DNA of 64,000 nucleotides from Saccharothrix obliqua. Its GTDB lineage: Bacteria > Actinomycetota > Actinomycetes > Mycobacteriales > Pseudonocardiaceae. The notes below the pieces were generated by a model. The model was not told the DNA's origin. It saw only the letters and a program-made list of their open reading frames with translations, and did not search any database. A program made the position numbers and the translations under genes. The stretch covers positions 434,001 to 498,000 of the forward strand of contig NZ_JAHXGQ010000001.1 of NCBI RefSeq assembly GCF_019375475.1, given 5' to 3'. Positions 53,222 through 63,922 of this stretch are shown in pieces; the stretch's first letter is position 1, and every line of letters begins with the position of its first letter.

Positions 53222-53243
53222 GACTTGACGTGGACGTCAAGTC
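53222..53243. promoter_or_regulatory. Palindromic operator between merR and tsaB
   Basis: GACTTGACGT (53222-53231) and ACGTCAAGTC (53234-53243), separated by GG, form a perfect inverted repeat. Each arm includes TTGAC. MerR proteins bind palindromes in the promoter spacer. Both merR (14 bp away) and tsaB (35 bp away) could be controlled. Confidence 0.7.
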
Positions 53244-53278
53244 CAGTGTGCGTCAGGCCACCCGTACCCTTGTCGATT

Positions 53279-53947
53279 GTGCTTGTGCTCGCTTTGGACA
53301 CCGCGACCCCGGCGGTCACCGCCGGTGTGGTCGACCTGACCGAGGACGGGGCGCGCCTGCTGGCCCAGCGCGTGACGGTGAACGCGAAAGCCCACGGCGA
53401 GCTGCTGACACCGCACCTGGCGGAGGCGCTCGCCGAAGCCGGGCACGCGTTGTCCGACCTGGACGCCGTCGTGTGCGGCTCGGGCCCCGGCCCGTTCACC
53501 GGCCTGCGGGTCGGCCTGGTCACCGCCGCCGCGCTCGGCCAGGTGCTGAACCGCCCGGTCTACCCGGTGCCGACACCGGACGCGATCGCCCTCGACGCGC
53601 GCACCGGCGCGCCGCTGCTGGTCGCCACGGACGCCCGGCGCAAGGAGGTCTACTGGGCCGCCTACGACGCCGCCGGCCGCCGCACCGACGGACCGCACGT
53701 GGACCGGCCGGCCGACGTGCCCGCCAAGCTGCCCGCCGTCGCGCACGCCGCGGGCGAGGGCGCGCGGATCTACGCCGACGTGCTCGGGCTGCCCGTGGTG
53801 GACGCCGTCTACCCGTCCCCGACGTCCCTGGTCGCGGCGGCGGCCGAGGAGCTGCTCGCGAAGGCGCGCCCGGCCGCGCTGACCCCGCTCTACCTGCGGC
53901 GGCCGGACGCGGTCGAGCCGACCGGGCGCAAGCGGGTGACGCGGTGA
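53279..53947 (+). CDS. tsaB: tRNA t6A biosynthesis protein TsaB
   Basis: 222 residues; the inactive actin-fold partner that scaffolds TsaD. N-terminal 'LVLALDTATPAVTAGV' and 'CGSGPGPFTGLRVGLVTA' are diagnostic. GTG 53279 is the family-consistent start; GTG 53285 is an alternative. No Shine-Dalgarno is seen; TACCCT at 53265-53270 is placed for transcription to begin at or next to the GTG (leaderless). The TGA overlaps the rimI GTG. Confidence 0.95.
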   Translation: MLVLALDTATPAVTAGVVDLTEDGARLLAQRVTVNAKAHGELLTPHLAEALAEAGHALSDLDAVVCGSGPGPFTGLRVGLVTAAALGQVLNRPVYPVPTPDAIALDARTGAPLLVATDARRKEVYWAAYDAAGRRTDGPHVDRPADVPAKLPAVAHAAGEGARIYADVLGLPVVDAVYPSPTSLVAAAAEELLAKARPAALTPLYLRRPDAVEPTGRKRVTR

Positions 53948-54402
53948 GCGCCCGGACGTTCACCATCGCCCCGCTGCGCGCCGAGGACGCGCCCCGGTGC
54001 GCCGAGATCGAGCGCGCCCTGTTCGCGGGCGACGACCCGTGGAGCGAGGCCGCGTTCCGCGGCGAGCTGGCCGGGGGCAACTACTACGTCGGCGCGTACG
54101 TGGCGGACGAGCTGGTCGGCTACGGCGGCCTGGGCCTGACGGACTTCGAGTCGAGCGTGCACACCCTCGCCGTGGCCGCCGACTGGCAGGGCGGCGGTGT
54201 CGGCAAGACGCTGCTGCGGGCGCTGCTGGCGAAGGCCGACGAGGCGGGGCTGCCGGTGTTCCTGGAGGTCCGCACCGACAACGCCCGCGCGATCTCGCTC
54301 TACCTGGCGCACGGTTTCGAGCACCTGGGCCTGCGCCGCCGCTACTACCAGCCGTCGGGCGCCGACGCGTACACGATGGGAAGGCCCGCGAACCGTGACT
54401 GA
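53944..54402 (+). CDS. rimI: Ribosomal-protein S18 N-alanine acetyltransferase
   Basis: 152-residue GNAT acetyltransferase. Acetyl-CoA motif '[21 protein letters not shown]' (Q-x-x-G-x-G variant) and the C-terminal '[27 protein letters not shown]' fit RimI. GTG 53944 overlaps the tsaB stop (GTGA) and the stop overlaps tsaD by 8 nt. The tsaB-rimI-tsaD order is conserved across bacteria. Confidence 0.93.
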   Translation: MSARTFTIAPLRAEDAPRCAEIERALFAGDDPWSEAAFRGELAGGNYYVGAYVADELVGYGGLGLTDFESSVHTLAVAADWQGGGVGKTLLRALLAKADEAGLPVFLEVRTDNARAISLYLAHGFEHLGLRRRYYQPSGADAYTMGRPANRD

Positions 54403-55447
54403 CCGGCTCATCCTCGGTATCGAGAGTTCCTGCGACGAGACCGGCGTCGGCATCGTCCGCCTCGGCCCGGACGGGGCCCTGGAGCTGCTGGCCGACCAGG
54501 TCGCGTCGAGCGTCGAGGAGCACGCGCGCTTCGGCGGCGTGGTGCCCGAGGTGGCGTCGCGGGCGCACCTGGAGGCGATGGTGCCCACCATGCGCCGCGC
54601 CGTGGAGGAGGCCGGGGTCGAGCTGTCCGACGTGGACGCGATCGCGGTCACCGCCGGCCCGGGGCTCGCGGGCGCGTTGCTGGTCGGCGTGTCGGCGGCG
54701 AAGGCGTACGCGGCGGCGCTGGGCAAGCCGCTGTACGGCGTGAACCACCTCGCGGGGCACGTCGCCGCGGACACCCTCCAGCACGGCCCGCTGCCCGCGC
54801 GCTGCGTGGCGTTGCTGGTGTCCGGCGGGCACTCGCAGCTGCTGCTGGTGGAGGGCCTGGCCGAGAAGATCACCGAACTCGGGTCCACCGTGGACGACGC
54901 GGCGGGTGAGGCGTACGACAAGGTCGCCCGGCTGCTCGACCTGCCCTACCCGGGCGGTCCGCCGATCGACCGGCTCGCGAAGACCGGCGACGGGTGCGCC
55001 ATCGCGTTCCCGCGCGGCCTGACCGGGCCGCGTGACGCCAAGTACGACTTCTCGTTCTCCGGCCTGAAGACGTCCGTCGCGCGCTGGGTCGAGCGGCGGG
55101 AGCGGGCGGGCGAGGAGGTGCCGCTGGCGGACGTGGCGGCGTCGTTCCAGGAGGCGGTGGCGGACGTGCTGACCGCCAAGGCGATCCGGGCGTGCCAGGA
55201 CCTCGGCGTGGACACGCTGGTGATCTCCGGTGGCGTGGCGGCCAACTCGCGGCTGTCCGGGCTGGCGGCGGAGCGCTGCGCGGCGGCCGGCATCGAGCTG
55301 CGCGTGCCGCGTCCCCGGCTGTGCACGGACAACGGCGCGATGATCGCCGCCCTGGGCGCGCACCTGGTCGCGGCGGGCGCGCCGCCGTCGCCGCTGGACC
55401 TGTCCACCGTGCCCGGTCTGCCCGTGGGCACCGTGCAGCTGTTCTAA
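54395..55447 (+). CDS. tsaD: tRNA t6A threonylcarbamoyltransferase TsaD
   Basis: 350 residues, the catalytic subunit for t6A at tRNA position 37. N-terminal '[15 protein letters not shown]', metal-binding His pair in '[10 protein letters not shown]', '[11 protein letters not shown]', '[15 protein letters not shown]' and '[10 protein letters not shown]'; '[12 protein letters not shown]' and '[12 protein letters not shown]' near the end. GTG 54395 overlaps rimI. The stop TAA overlaps the convergent SARP gene's stop by 4 nt. In mycobacteria groES follows directly; here 5.7 kb intervenes. Confidence 0.97.
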   Translation: MTDRLILGIESSCDETGVGIVRLGPDGALELLADQVASSVEEHARFGGVVPEVASRAHLEAMVPTMRRAVEEAGVELSDVDAIAVTAGPGLAGALLVGVSAAKAYAAALGKPLYGVNHLAGHVAADTLQHGPLPARCVALLVSGGHSQLLLVEGLAEKITELGSTVDDAAGEAYDKVARLLDLPYPGGPPIDRLAKTGDGCAIAFPRGLTGPRDAKYDFSFSGLKTSVARWVERRERAGEEVPLADVAASFQEAVADVLTAKAIRACQDLGVDTLVISGGVAANSRLSGLAAERCAAAGIELRVPRPRLCTDNGAMIAALGAHLVAAGAPPSPLDLSTVPGLPVGTVQLF

Positions 55448-58416
55448 CGCGGCGCGTCCAGGCCCTCGCGGTACGCCGCGGCGAACCGCTCCTCGCCGAG
55501 CGCGGCGCGGGCGGCGGCGGTCGCGCGGTCCACGTCCTGCCGCTGCGAGGGCGGCAGCGGCCGGCCGACGGACAGCCGGTTGGCGGCGGCGCGGCCGAGC
55601 ATCCGCGCCGCCTCCTCGTGGTCGCCGGCGAGCGCGTGCGCGCCCGCCAACCCCTCCTGCGCCAGGGCGACGGCCCTCGGGTCACCCGTCCGCCCGGCCA
55701 GCTCCAGCCCCTCCTCGTGCAGCTTGCGTGCCGCGTCGGCGTCGCCACGCAGCTCGGCGACGAAACCGCGCTCGGCGAGGATCAGCGACCCGCTCGCCTC
55801 GAACCCGACCCGGCGGTGCCACTCCTGGACGCGCCGCAGCAGCCGGTCCGCCTCGTCCAGGTCGCCCGAGCGGCGCGCGCCCAGCGCCAGGCCGGTCTCC
55901 GCGTACGCCTCGCCGGGCGTGAAACCGCGGTCGGCCGCGATCAGCCGCGCCCGCTCGTGGTGGGCGCGGGCCCGCGCGTAGTCACCGGTGAGCAGGGCGA
56001 CCCGGCCCAGCCACGACAGCGAGTACGACACCTCGGGCCACGACCGCAGCTCCTCGGCCATCCGCAGGCCACGTCGGTGCACCTGCTCCGCCCGCGCGTA
56101 GTCGCCGGTGATCTGCGCCAGCGTGCCCATCGCGAACGTCGACTGGAGCAGCCCCCACCGGTCGCCCAGCGCCGCGAACACCTCGCCGGACCGCTCGGCG
56201 GCGTCCCGCGCCACGTCGAACTCACCGCGGTGCATGGCGTACGTGGCCCGGTCGCTCAACGCCGCCGCCACGCCCCAGTCGTCGCCGCGGGCCCGGAACC
56301 CCGCGTGCGCCCGGTCGGTGAACCGCTCGGCGGTCGCCATGTCGCCGACCGTCGCCAGCACGTACCCGAGGAACCACGCGGCCCGCGGGTCCTCCACGGC
56401 GTCGGCGTCGGGCGCCACCGCCTCCGCCGACCCGCCGGCGAGCACGGCGAACCCGGCCCGCCACGGCCCGGTGAGGTGGCGGAGCGCCTCGTGCACCCGC
56501 CCGCGCAGGAACCAGTACCACGCGAGGTGCGTGGCGGCGCCCGGGTCGACGTCGAGGGCGGCACGCAGGTTCGCCGTGTCCGCGTCCAGCCGGTCCAGCC
56601 ACGTGAGCTGGTCGGGCCCGCGCAGCTCCGGGTCGGCGCGCTCGGCGAGCGACCGGTAGTGCGTGGCGTGCCGCGCCCGGACCGCGTCCTCCTCGCCCGC
56701 CTCGCGCAACCGGTCCCGGCCGTAGTCGGCGACCGACTCCAGCAGCCGGTAGCGCGCCCGCCCGCCGTGGTCCGGCGCCACCACGAGGGAGCGGTTGACC
56801 AGCCCGGTGAGCAGGTCGGCCACGTCCTCCGCCCGCACGCCGCCGCCCGCGCACACCGCCTCGGCGGCGGCCAGGTCGCAGCCCTCGGCGGTGACCGACA
56901 ACCGCCGCAGCACGGTCTGCTCGGCGGTGGACAGCAGGTCCCAGCTCCAGTCGATCATGGCGCGCAGCGTGCGCTGCCGGGCGGGCGCGTCCCGGTGACC
57001 GCCCGCGAGCAGCCGGAACCGGTCGTCCAGCCGGTCCAGCAACGTCGCGACGCCCAGCGCGCGCACCCGCGTCGCCGCCAGCTCCAGCGCGAGCGGCAGG
57101 CCGTCCAGGCGGCGGCAGATCGCGGTCACGGCGGCCTCGTTCGCCGGCGTCACGGCGAACCCCGGCGCGGCGGCCGAGGCGCGGGCGGCGAACAACCGCA
57201 CCGCGTCGCCCTCGGCCAGCGGCGGCACCGCCCACACCGCCTCGGCGGCCAGGCCCAGCGGTTCCTGGCTGGTGGCGAGCACCCGCAGGTCGGGCGCGGC
57301 GCGCAGCAGCTCCGACACCAGCCGCGCCACCGGCTCCACCAGCCGCTCGCAGTTGTCCAGCACCAGCAGCACGTCCCGGCCCCGGGTCGCGGCCACCACG
57401 CGGTCGGCCAACCGCGCCGCGCCACCCGGCCCGAACCCGCCGGGCGCGTCCTCGCGCAGGCCCAGCACCTCCGCCACGGCCGCCGCGACGCGCTCCACCG
57501 CGTCACCGGCCGGTTCGGCGCGGTCCAGGCCGGCGAGTTCCACCAGCCACGCGCCGTCCCGCGCGGTGCCGACCAGCGCGCGGGCCGTCTCCACGGCGAG
57601 CCGCGTCTTGCCCACCCCGCCCGGCCCGGTCAGCGTGACCAGCCGGGAGGTGCCCAGCCGGGCCGCCACCGCGCGCACCGCGTCCGCCCGCCCGACCAGC
57701 TCCGTCACCGGCGCGGGCAGGTTGGTGCGCGGTCGGGCCGCCTCGTGCCCGAGCAGCGCGCGGTGCACGGCCACCAGCTCCGGTCCCGGCTCCAGCCCCT
57801 GCTCCTCGGCCAGCGCGCGGCGCAGCTCGGCGTAGCTCGCCAACGCCTCCACCTGCCGACCCGCCTGGTACAGGGCCCGCATGTGCAGGCCCCGCAACCG
57901 TTCCCGCAGCGGGTGCCGCGCGACCTCGTCCGCCAGCGACACCGGTTGCCCGACCGCCAGCCGCGCCTGAGCCAGGTCCTCCACGGCCACCAGCCGCTCC
58001 TCGGCGACCCGCCGCGCGAAGTCCACCGCGAACGGCTCGCCGGCGAACTCGGCCAGCGGCTCACCCCGCCACAGCGCCAGCGCGGCGGCCCGGTCGCCCG
58101 CCGCGACCAGCGCCCGGAACCGCAGCAGGTCCAGGGTGTCCGCGTCGACCGCCAGCGCGTAGCCCGGCGGTTCCCACCGGACCGCGTCCCGGCCCAACAC
58201 CCGCCGCAACGCCGACACCTTCGTCTGGAGCGTGTTCGCCGCGCCGCCCGGCGGCCGGTCACCCCACAGCGACCGCTCCAACCGGTCCACCGGCACCACC
58301 CGGCCCTCGGCGACCAGCAGGTGCGCCAGCAGCGCCCGGACCTTCGCCTCCGGCACCCGGACCGGGGAACCGTCCGCCGCCCACACCGCCAACGGCCCCA
58401 ACACGCCGAATCGCAC
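55444..58416 (-). CDS. AfsR/SARP-family transcriptional regulator 3
   Basis: 990 residues. A winged helix starts at residue 1 ('[34 protein letters not shown]'), then BTAD (about 95-235), '[17 protein letters not shown]' linker, an ATPase with P-loop '[11 protein letters not shown]' near residue 265 and '[15 protein letters not shown]' (Walker B), then TPR-like repeats (about 650-970). It differs from the pair at 28259-33828 and is closer to the AfsR/LuxR-ATPase hybrids. The start ATG is divergent from the imine-reductase-like gene across 111 bp that holds 11-bp repeats. Probably its regulator. Confidence 0.88.
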   Translation of the reverse strand: MRFGVLGPLAVWAADGSPVRVPEAKVRALLAHLLVAEGRVVPVDRLERSLWGDRPPGGAANTLQTKVSALRRVLGRDAVRWEPPGYALAVDADTLDLLRFRALVAAGDRAAALALWRGEPLAEFAGEPFAVDFARRVAEERLVAVEDLAQARLAVGQPVSLADEVARHPLRERLRGLHMRALYQAGRQVEALASYAELRRALAEEQGLEPGPELVAVHRALLGHEAARPRTNLPAPVTELVGRADAVRAVAARLGTSRLVTLTGPGGVGKTRLAVETARALVGTARDGAWLVELAGLDRAEPAGDAVERVAAAVAEVLGLREDAPGGFGPGGAARLADRVVAATRGRDVLLVLDNCERLVEPVARLVSELLRAAPDLRVLATSQEPLGLAAEAVWAVPPLAEGDAVRLFAARASAAAPGFAVTPANEAAVTAICRRLDGLPLALELAATRVRALGVATLLDRLDDRFRLLAGGHRDAPARQRTLRAMIDWSWDLLSTAEQTVLRRLSVTAEGCDLAAAEAVCAGGGVRAEDVADLLTGLVNRSLVVAPDHGGRARYRLLESVADYGRDRLREAGEEDAVRARHATHYRSLAERADPELRGPDQLTWLDRLDADTANLRAALDVDPGAATHLAWYWFLRGRVHEALRHLTGPWRAGFAVLAGGSAEAVAPDADAVEDPRAAWFLGYVLATVGDMATAERFTDRAHAGFRARGDDWGVAAALSDRATYAMHRGEFDVARDAAERSGEVFAALGDRWGLLQSTFAMGTLAQITGDYARAEQVHRRGLRMAEELRSWPEVSYSLSWLGRVALLTGDYARARAHHERARLIAADRGFTPGEAYAETGLALGARRSGDLDEADRLLRRVQEWHRRVGFEASGSLILAERGFVAELRGDADAARKLHEEGLELAGRTGDPRAVALAQEGLAGAHALAGDHEEAARMLGRAAANRLSVGRPLPPSQRQDVDRATAAARAALGEERFAAAYREGLDAPR

Positions 58417-58449
58417 GCCACGACGTTATCCGCACCCGCCGACAGCCGT

Positions 58450-58482
58450 CCGCAGCGAACCCCCAGCGGACCCGCAGCGCGT
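58450..58482. promoter_or_regulatory. Three 11-bp direct repeats in the SARP 3 / imine-reductase-like promoter region
   Basis: CCGCAGCGAAC (58450-58460), CCCCAGCGGAC (58461-58471) and CCGCAGCGCGT (58472-58482) put CAGCG exactly every 11 bp (58453, 58464, 58475). This is the phasing used by SARP regulators. Starts of the divergent genes lie at 58416 and 58528. Confidence 0.6.
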
Positions 58483-58527
58483 GGCGGCAACCTCGGTCGC
58501 AACGACGAGGAAAGCGAGAAACCACTG

Positions 58528-59388
58528 ATGAGCAAGCCGCTGACCCTGATCGGCCTCGGCCCGATGGGGCGGGCCATGGTCGCGAAGTTCCTGGAGCACG
58601 GCCACCCCGTGACGGTGTGGAACCGCACCGCGAGCCGCGCCGACGAGGTGGTCGCCAAGGGCGCGCGCCGCGCCGACACCCCGCGGGACGCCGTGGCGGC
58701 GAACGGGCTGATCGTGCTCAGCCTCACCGACTACGCCGCCATGTACGACGTGCTCAACGGCGTTCCGGTCGCCGGGAAGACCATCGTCAACCTCAGCTCG
58801 GACACCCCGGACAAGACCCTGAAGGCCGCCGCGTGGCTCGCCGAGCGGGGCGCGGAGCTGGTGGTGGGCGGCGTGATGGTGCCGCCGCCGGTGGTCGGCA
58901 CGGAAGCGGCCTACGTGTTCTACAGCGGTCCGTCCGCGGTGTTCGAGGAGCACCGCGAGGCGCTGGCGGTGCTCGGCCGCACCGAGTACCTGGGCGAGGA
59001 CCACTCCCTCGCGCAGCTGTACTACCAGGCGCAGCTCGACTTCTTCCTGACCGCGTTGTCCGGCGTCCTGCACAGCGTCGCCCTGGTGAAGTCCGCGGGC
59101 ATCAGCGGGGCGGAGTTCCTGCCGCACCTGCGGGACAACGTCGGCGGCCTGGTCGAGTACCTGGACATGACCGTCGACGCCATCGACCGCGGCGAGCACC
59201 CCGGCGACCTGTCGAACATCATCATGATGAGCGCGTCCGCCGACCACGTCGTGGGCGCGAGCGAGGACGCTGGCGTGGACGCCGGGCTGCCGAAGGCCGT
59301 CCAGGGGATGTACCGCAAGGGCCTCGCCGCCGGGTTCGGCCGCGACAACTGGACCGCCCTGTACGAGGTGATCAAGGCCGGTCGCTGA
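58528..59388 (+). CDS. NAD(P)-dependent imine-reductase-like oxidoreductase
   Basis: 286 residues of the beta-hydroxyacid-dehydrogenase/imine reductase (IRED) superfamily. NADP-binding 'LIGLGPMGRAMVAKFLEHGHPVTVWNRT' (residues 6-33; GxGxxG, then Arg-Thr favouring NADP), 'LTDYAAMYDVL' and 'VNLSSDTPDKT' match the IRED type. The C-terminal helices ('LYYQAQLDFFLTALSG') form the dimer active site. Native substrates of IREDs are mostly unknown. ATG 58528 has a GAGGAAAG site upstream. Control by SARP 3 is inferred from position and repeats. Confidence 0.85.
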   Translation: MSKPLTLIGLGPMGRAMVAKFLEHGHPVTVWNRTASRADEVVAKGARRADTPRDAVAANGLIVLSLTDYAAMYDVLNGVPVAGKTIVNLSSDTPDKTLKAAAWLAERGAELVVGGVMVPPPVVGTEAAYVFYSGPSAVFEEHREALAVLGRTEYLGEDHSLAQLYYQAQLDFFLTALSGVLHSVALVKSAGISGAEFLPHLRDNVGGLVEYLDMTVDAIDRGEHPGDLSNIIMMSASADHVVGASEDAGVDAGLPKAVQGMYRKGLAAGFGRDNWTALYEVIKAGR

Positions 59389-59427
59389 CCGGGCGGGGGC
59401 GGTCCGCGCGGACCGCCCCCGCACCCG

Positions 59428-60936
59428 TCAGACCGGGTTCAGGCCGGGGTTGCGGTCCTCCACCACGAACGACTTGAGCGTGGTGGCCTCCGCGCCCGGC
59501 TTCGACACGTGGGGCAGTGCGCGGAAGTCGACCCGCATCTCCCGCGCGGAGAACCGCGTCCGCACGTAGCCGCGCCGCCTGCTGTGCATCTTGATGTGCG
59601 GGTTGAGGCGGAGCTGCACCTCGTCCGAGGTGTCGTTGCCGTCGCCGCCCGAGGTGATCGAGGAGCACACCAGCTCGGTGCCGACCGTCCGGGACGACGC
59701 CGGGTCGTGCCAGTCGGCCTTGACGTCGGCCGCGTACGCCGCGTGCACGTCGCCGGTGAGCACCACGGTGTTGCGCACGCGGGCGTCCACCCAGCCGCGG
59801 GTTACCCGGTCGCGCGACGCGAGGTAGCCGTCCCACGCGTCCATCGAGACCTCCTTCTCCGGGCCGTCCTTGCGGTCGCGCTCGGCGAAGAACACCTGCT
59901 GGCCCAGCACGTCCCAGCGGGCGCGGGACCGGCGGAACCCGTCCAGCAGCCACGCCTCCTGCGCCGCGCCGGTGATGCTGCGGCCCGGCGCGGCGGCGTC
60001 CGCGCACGTCTTCCAGCCGTCGCCGCACGCCTGGTCGTCGCGGTACTGGCGGGTGTCCAGCATGTGGAACGTGGCGAGGTTGCCCCAGCGGATGCGGCGG
60101 TACAGCCGCATGTCGATGCCGTTCGGGCGGGCGGCGCGGCGCAGCGGCATGTTCTCGTAGTACGCCTGGAAGGCCGCCGCGCGGCGCTTCAGGAAGTCCG
60201 GGTCCGGCTGCTCCGGCACCTCGTCGGCCCAGTTGTTCTCGACCTCGTGATCATCGAGCACAACCGCCCAGGGCGCGACCGCGTGCGCGAGCTGGAGGTC
60301 CGCGTCGGTCTTGTACTGCGCGTGCCGCAGGCGGTAGTCGGCCAGCGTCCTGGTCTCCGGGCCGAGGACTTCGCGGACGTCCTTCTTGGCCGCCGCGTAC
60401 TCGTACTGGTAGTCGCCCAGGTGCAGGACCAGGTCGGGGTGGTCCTCGGCGAGCCGCCGGTAGGCGGTGAAGTAGCCCTCGCCGTAGTGCGCGCAGGAGG
60501 CGAAGCACATCGTCAGGTCCTGGCCGACCGACCACGGCTCGGGCGCGGTGCGGGTGCGGCCGACCGGCGAGACGTGGCCGTCCACCCGGAACCGGTAGTA
60601 GTAGTCGCGGCCGGGGCGCAGCCCGAACGGCTCCACGTGCACGCTGTGCGCGGACTGCGGGCGCGCGACCTCCACGCCGCGCCGGACCACCCGCCGGAAC
60701 CGCTCGTCCTCGGCGAGTTCCCAGTGCACCGGCACGACCCGGTTCGGCATCCCGCCCAGGCCGTTCCCGTCCAGCGGGCTGGGTGCGAGCCGCGTCCACA
60801 GCACCACGCCGTCGTGGCTGGGGTCGCCGGAGGCAACGCCGAGCGTGAAGGGGTTGGCGAGCTTGGGGAATCCGGCGCCGACCGCGGCCAGCGCGGCACC
60901 GCCCACCAGCAGGGTGCGTCGAGTCAGGGAGGTCAT
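59428..60936 (-). CDS. phoD: PhoD-type alkaline phosphatase, Tat-exported
   Basis: 502 residues. The N-terminus 'TSLTRRTLLVGGAALAAVGAG' is a twin-arginine signal. PhoD metal motifs: 'CFASCAHYGEGYF', 'LVLHLGDYQYEY', 'VVLDDHEVENNW' and 'VLTGDVHAAYAADV'. These enzymes use calcium and iron to free phosphate from phosphodiesters and monoesters outside the cell. ATG 60936 is chosen because it places the RR motif at the usual distance; the longer frame adds 11 residues of no value. Regulation by phosphate is likely but no clear PhoP box was identified. Confidence 0.9.
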   Translation of the reverse strand: MTSLTRRTLLVGGAALAAVGAGFPKLANPFTLGVASGDPSHDGVVLWTRLAPSPLDGNGLGGMPNRVVPVHWELAEDERFRRVVRRGVEVARPQSAHSVHVEPFGLRPGRDYYYRFRVDGHVSPVGRTRTAPEPWSVGQDLTMCFASCAHYGEGYFTAYRRLAEDHPDLVLHLGDYQYEYAAAKKDVREVLGPETRTLADYRLRHAQYKTDADLQLAHAVAPWAVVLDDHEVENNWADEVPEQPDPDFLKRRAAAFQAYYENMPLRRAARPNGIDMRLYRRIRWGNLATFHMLDTRQYRDDQACGDGWKTCADAAAPGRSITGAAQEAWLLDGFRRSRARWDVLGQQVFFAERDRKDGPEKEVSMDAWDGYLASRDRVTRGWVDARVRNTVVLTGDVHAAYAADVKADWHDPASSRTVGTELVCSSITSGGDGNDTSDEVQLRLNPHIKMHSRRRGYVRTRFSAREMRVDFRALPHVSKPGAEATTLKSFVVEDRNPGLNPV

Positions 60937-61071
60937 GGTCGACCACCGTCGTGGACGGTGTTGGCCCATTGGTGAACGGCGGGGTGCGGGCAGGGGTCGG
61001 GAAGATCGCCGCCTGGTGGGGCCTTCGAGGAGTGGCGTGGGTCACCGTCGGGTAGGAGTGGCCGGGGCTCG

Positions 61072-61101
61072 TTGAAGCGTTGGCACTCGCGTGGGTAGAG
61101 T
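61072..61101 (+). promoter_or_regulatory. groES-groEL promoter
   Basis: TTGAAG (61072-61077) and TAGAGT (61096-61101) with 18-bp spacing. The CIRCE operator overlaps the spacer and -10, as expected for HrcA repression. Confidence 0.65.
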
Positions 61102-61106
61102 GCTAG
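61080..61106. promoter_or_regulatory. CIRCE operator (HrcA site)
   Basis: TTGGCACTC (61080-61088), 9 nt, GAGTGCTAG (61098-61106). The consensus arms are TTAGCACTC and GAGTGCTAA, so one mismatch in each. HrcA binds it to repress chaperonin genes until heat stress. Confidence 0.9.
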
Positions 61107-61207
61107 CTGCACGGCACCAGCAACCGCCCCGACCCCCGCGACGGCGGGGTGGCAGGAGCCGTAAACGCAACCTGCCAACGCTTTCGACGACCGTGGAGGT
61201 CAGCCCG

Positions 61208-61501
61208 GTGAGCGTGAACATCAAGCCGCTCGAAGACAAGATCGTCGTGCAGGCCAGCGAGGCCGAGACCACGACGGCGTCCGGCCTCGTGATCCCGGAC
61301 ACCGCGAAGGAGAAGCCCCAGGAGGGCAAGGTCCTCGCGGTCGGCCCGGGCCGGATCGACGACAAGGGCAACCGCGTGCCCGTGGACGTGGCTGTCGGCG
61401 ACGTCGTCATCTACTCCAAGTACGGCGGCACCGAGGTCAAGTACAACGGCGAGGAGTACCTGATCCTCTCCGCCCGCGACGTGCTGGCCGTCATCAACTG
61501 A
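61208..61501 (+). CDS. groES: Co-chaperonin GroES
   Basis: 97 residues, heptameric lid of the GroEL chamber. '[39 protein letters not shown]' with the mobile loop (about 17-32), and '[30 protein letters not shown]' at the end. GTG 61208 is the usual actinobacterial start position. CIRCE and promoter lie 100-135 bp upstream. Confidence 0.97.
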   Translation: MSVNIKPLEDKIVVQASEAETTTASGLVIPDTAKEKPQEGKVLAVGPGRIDDKGNRVPVDVAVGDVVIYSKYGGTEVKYNGEEYLILSARDVLAVIN

Positions 61502-61520
61502 CGTTCGGCCGCCACGCAGG

Positions 61521-61560
61521 ACGCCCCGGCGACCCACCGGAACCGGGGGTTCCGGGGCGT
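61521..61560 (+). terminator. Hairpin between groES and groEL
   Basis: ACGCCCCGG (61521-61529) pairs with CCGGGGCGT (61552-61560), followed by TTCG. A competing inner stem (CCGGAACC with GGTTCCGG) could form instead. Probably a partial terminator that lowers groEL relative to groES. Confidence 0.6.
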
Positions 61561-61583
61561 TTCGCGCATCTGAGAGAGGCTAG

Positions 61584-63206
<1,623 letters not shown>

Positions 63207-63258
63207 GGCGTTGCGGCTGAGGCGTTACCGCTGAGGGCTCGCTCCGAGCGCTCGCACG

Positions 63259-63291
63259 AAGGGGCGGCACCCGCTTGGGTGCCGCCCCTTT
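63259..63291. terminator. Intrinsic terminator after groEL
   Basis: A perfect 14-bp stem AAGGGGCGGCACCC (63259-63272) with 63277-63290 and a GCTT loop, followed by T. It can serve in both directions, since whiB3 converges from the right. Confidence 0.9.
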
Positions 63292-63625
63292 CGCACGTCA
63301 CGGTCGCACGTCACGGGCCACCGGCTCGCGGAACGTCGAGCGGCCACGCGGGTTGCCGCTCGATCGGGTGACCGCCGACCCCGTTCGGTCGCGGTCCGGG
63401 TTCGGCTGGTCGCCGGGCCGGTCGGCTGCGGTCCGGTCGGTCGGCGGGTGACCGGCCGCGGCCCGGTCGGTTGGTCGGTGGGCTGTGGGTTCAACCCGGT
63501 CGGGTGCCGCCGGCCGCGCCCCCGGTTGGTCGGGTGGTCGTCGCCGGGCTCCGTCCGGTCGGCTGCCGGCCCGGACGCGCGCGGGGCGTCCCGGCTCAGT
63601 CGTGGAGTTGTCGGTCCGCTGCCGG
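63292..63625. other. Non-coding, GGTCGG-rich tract
   Basis: About 330 bp between the groEL terminator and the whiB stop. It is filled with irregular GGTCGG/CCGGTCGG words and has no consistent period. No gene or clear regulatory site is seen. Confidence 0.6.
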
Positions 63626-63922
63626 TCAGGTGAGGGCGAGTTGTCGTTTGCGGGCCTTGATGATGCTGTCGCGTTCGGATTCCGAGAGCCCACCCCAGAT
63701 CCCGTAGGGTTCCTGCACCGCCAGCGCGTGCCGCCGGCACATCTCCAGCACGGGACACGACAGGCACACGGCCTTCGCCCGCGCCTCCCGCCTCGCCCGC
63801 GCCGGTCCGCGCTCCCCGTCCGGGTGGAAGAAGAACGCGCTGTCCATCCCGCGGCAGGAGCCGCGCATCTGCCAGTCCCACAGGTCGGCGTTGGGACCGG
63901 GAAGCCTTCGGGTGTCCGCCAT
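63626..63922 (-). CDS. whiB3: WhiB-family iron-sulfur regulator, WhiB3-like
   Basis: 98 residues. The four [4Fe-4S] ligands are C23, C53, C56 and C62 (C-x29-C-x2-C-x5-C), followed by the family turn 'EPYGIWGGLSESERD' and a basic C-terminal tail. 'LPGPNADLWDWQMRGSCRGMDSAFFFHPDGERG' strongly resembles WhiB3 of M. tuberculosis, which senses redox and binds the sigma factor region 4. AAGGAGG lies 8 nt before ATG 63922. Its place next to groES-groEL1 is the same in M. tuberculosis (Rv3416), supporting the symbol. Confidence 0.92.
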   Translation of the reverse strand: MADTRRLPGPNADLWDWQMRGSCRGMDSAFFFHPDGERGPARARREARAKAVCLSCPVLEMCRRHALAVQEPYGIWGGLSESERDSIIKARKRQLALT

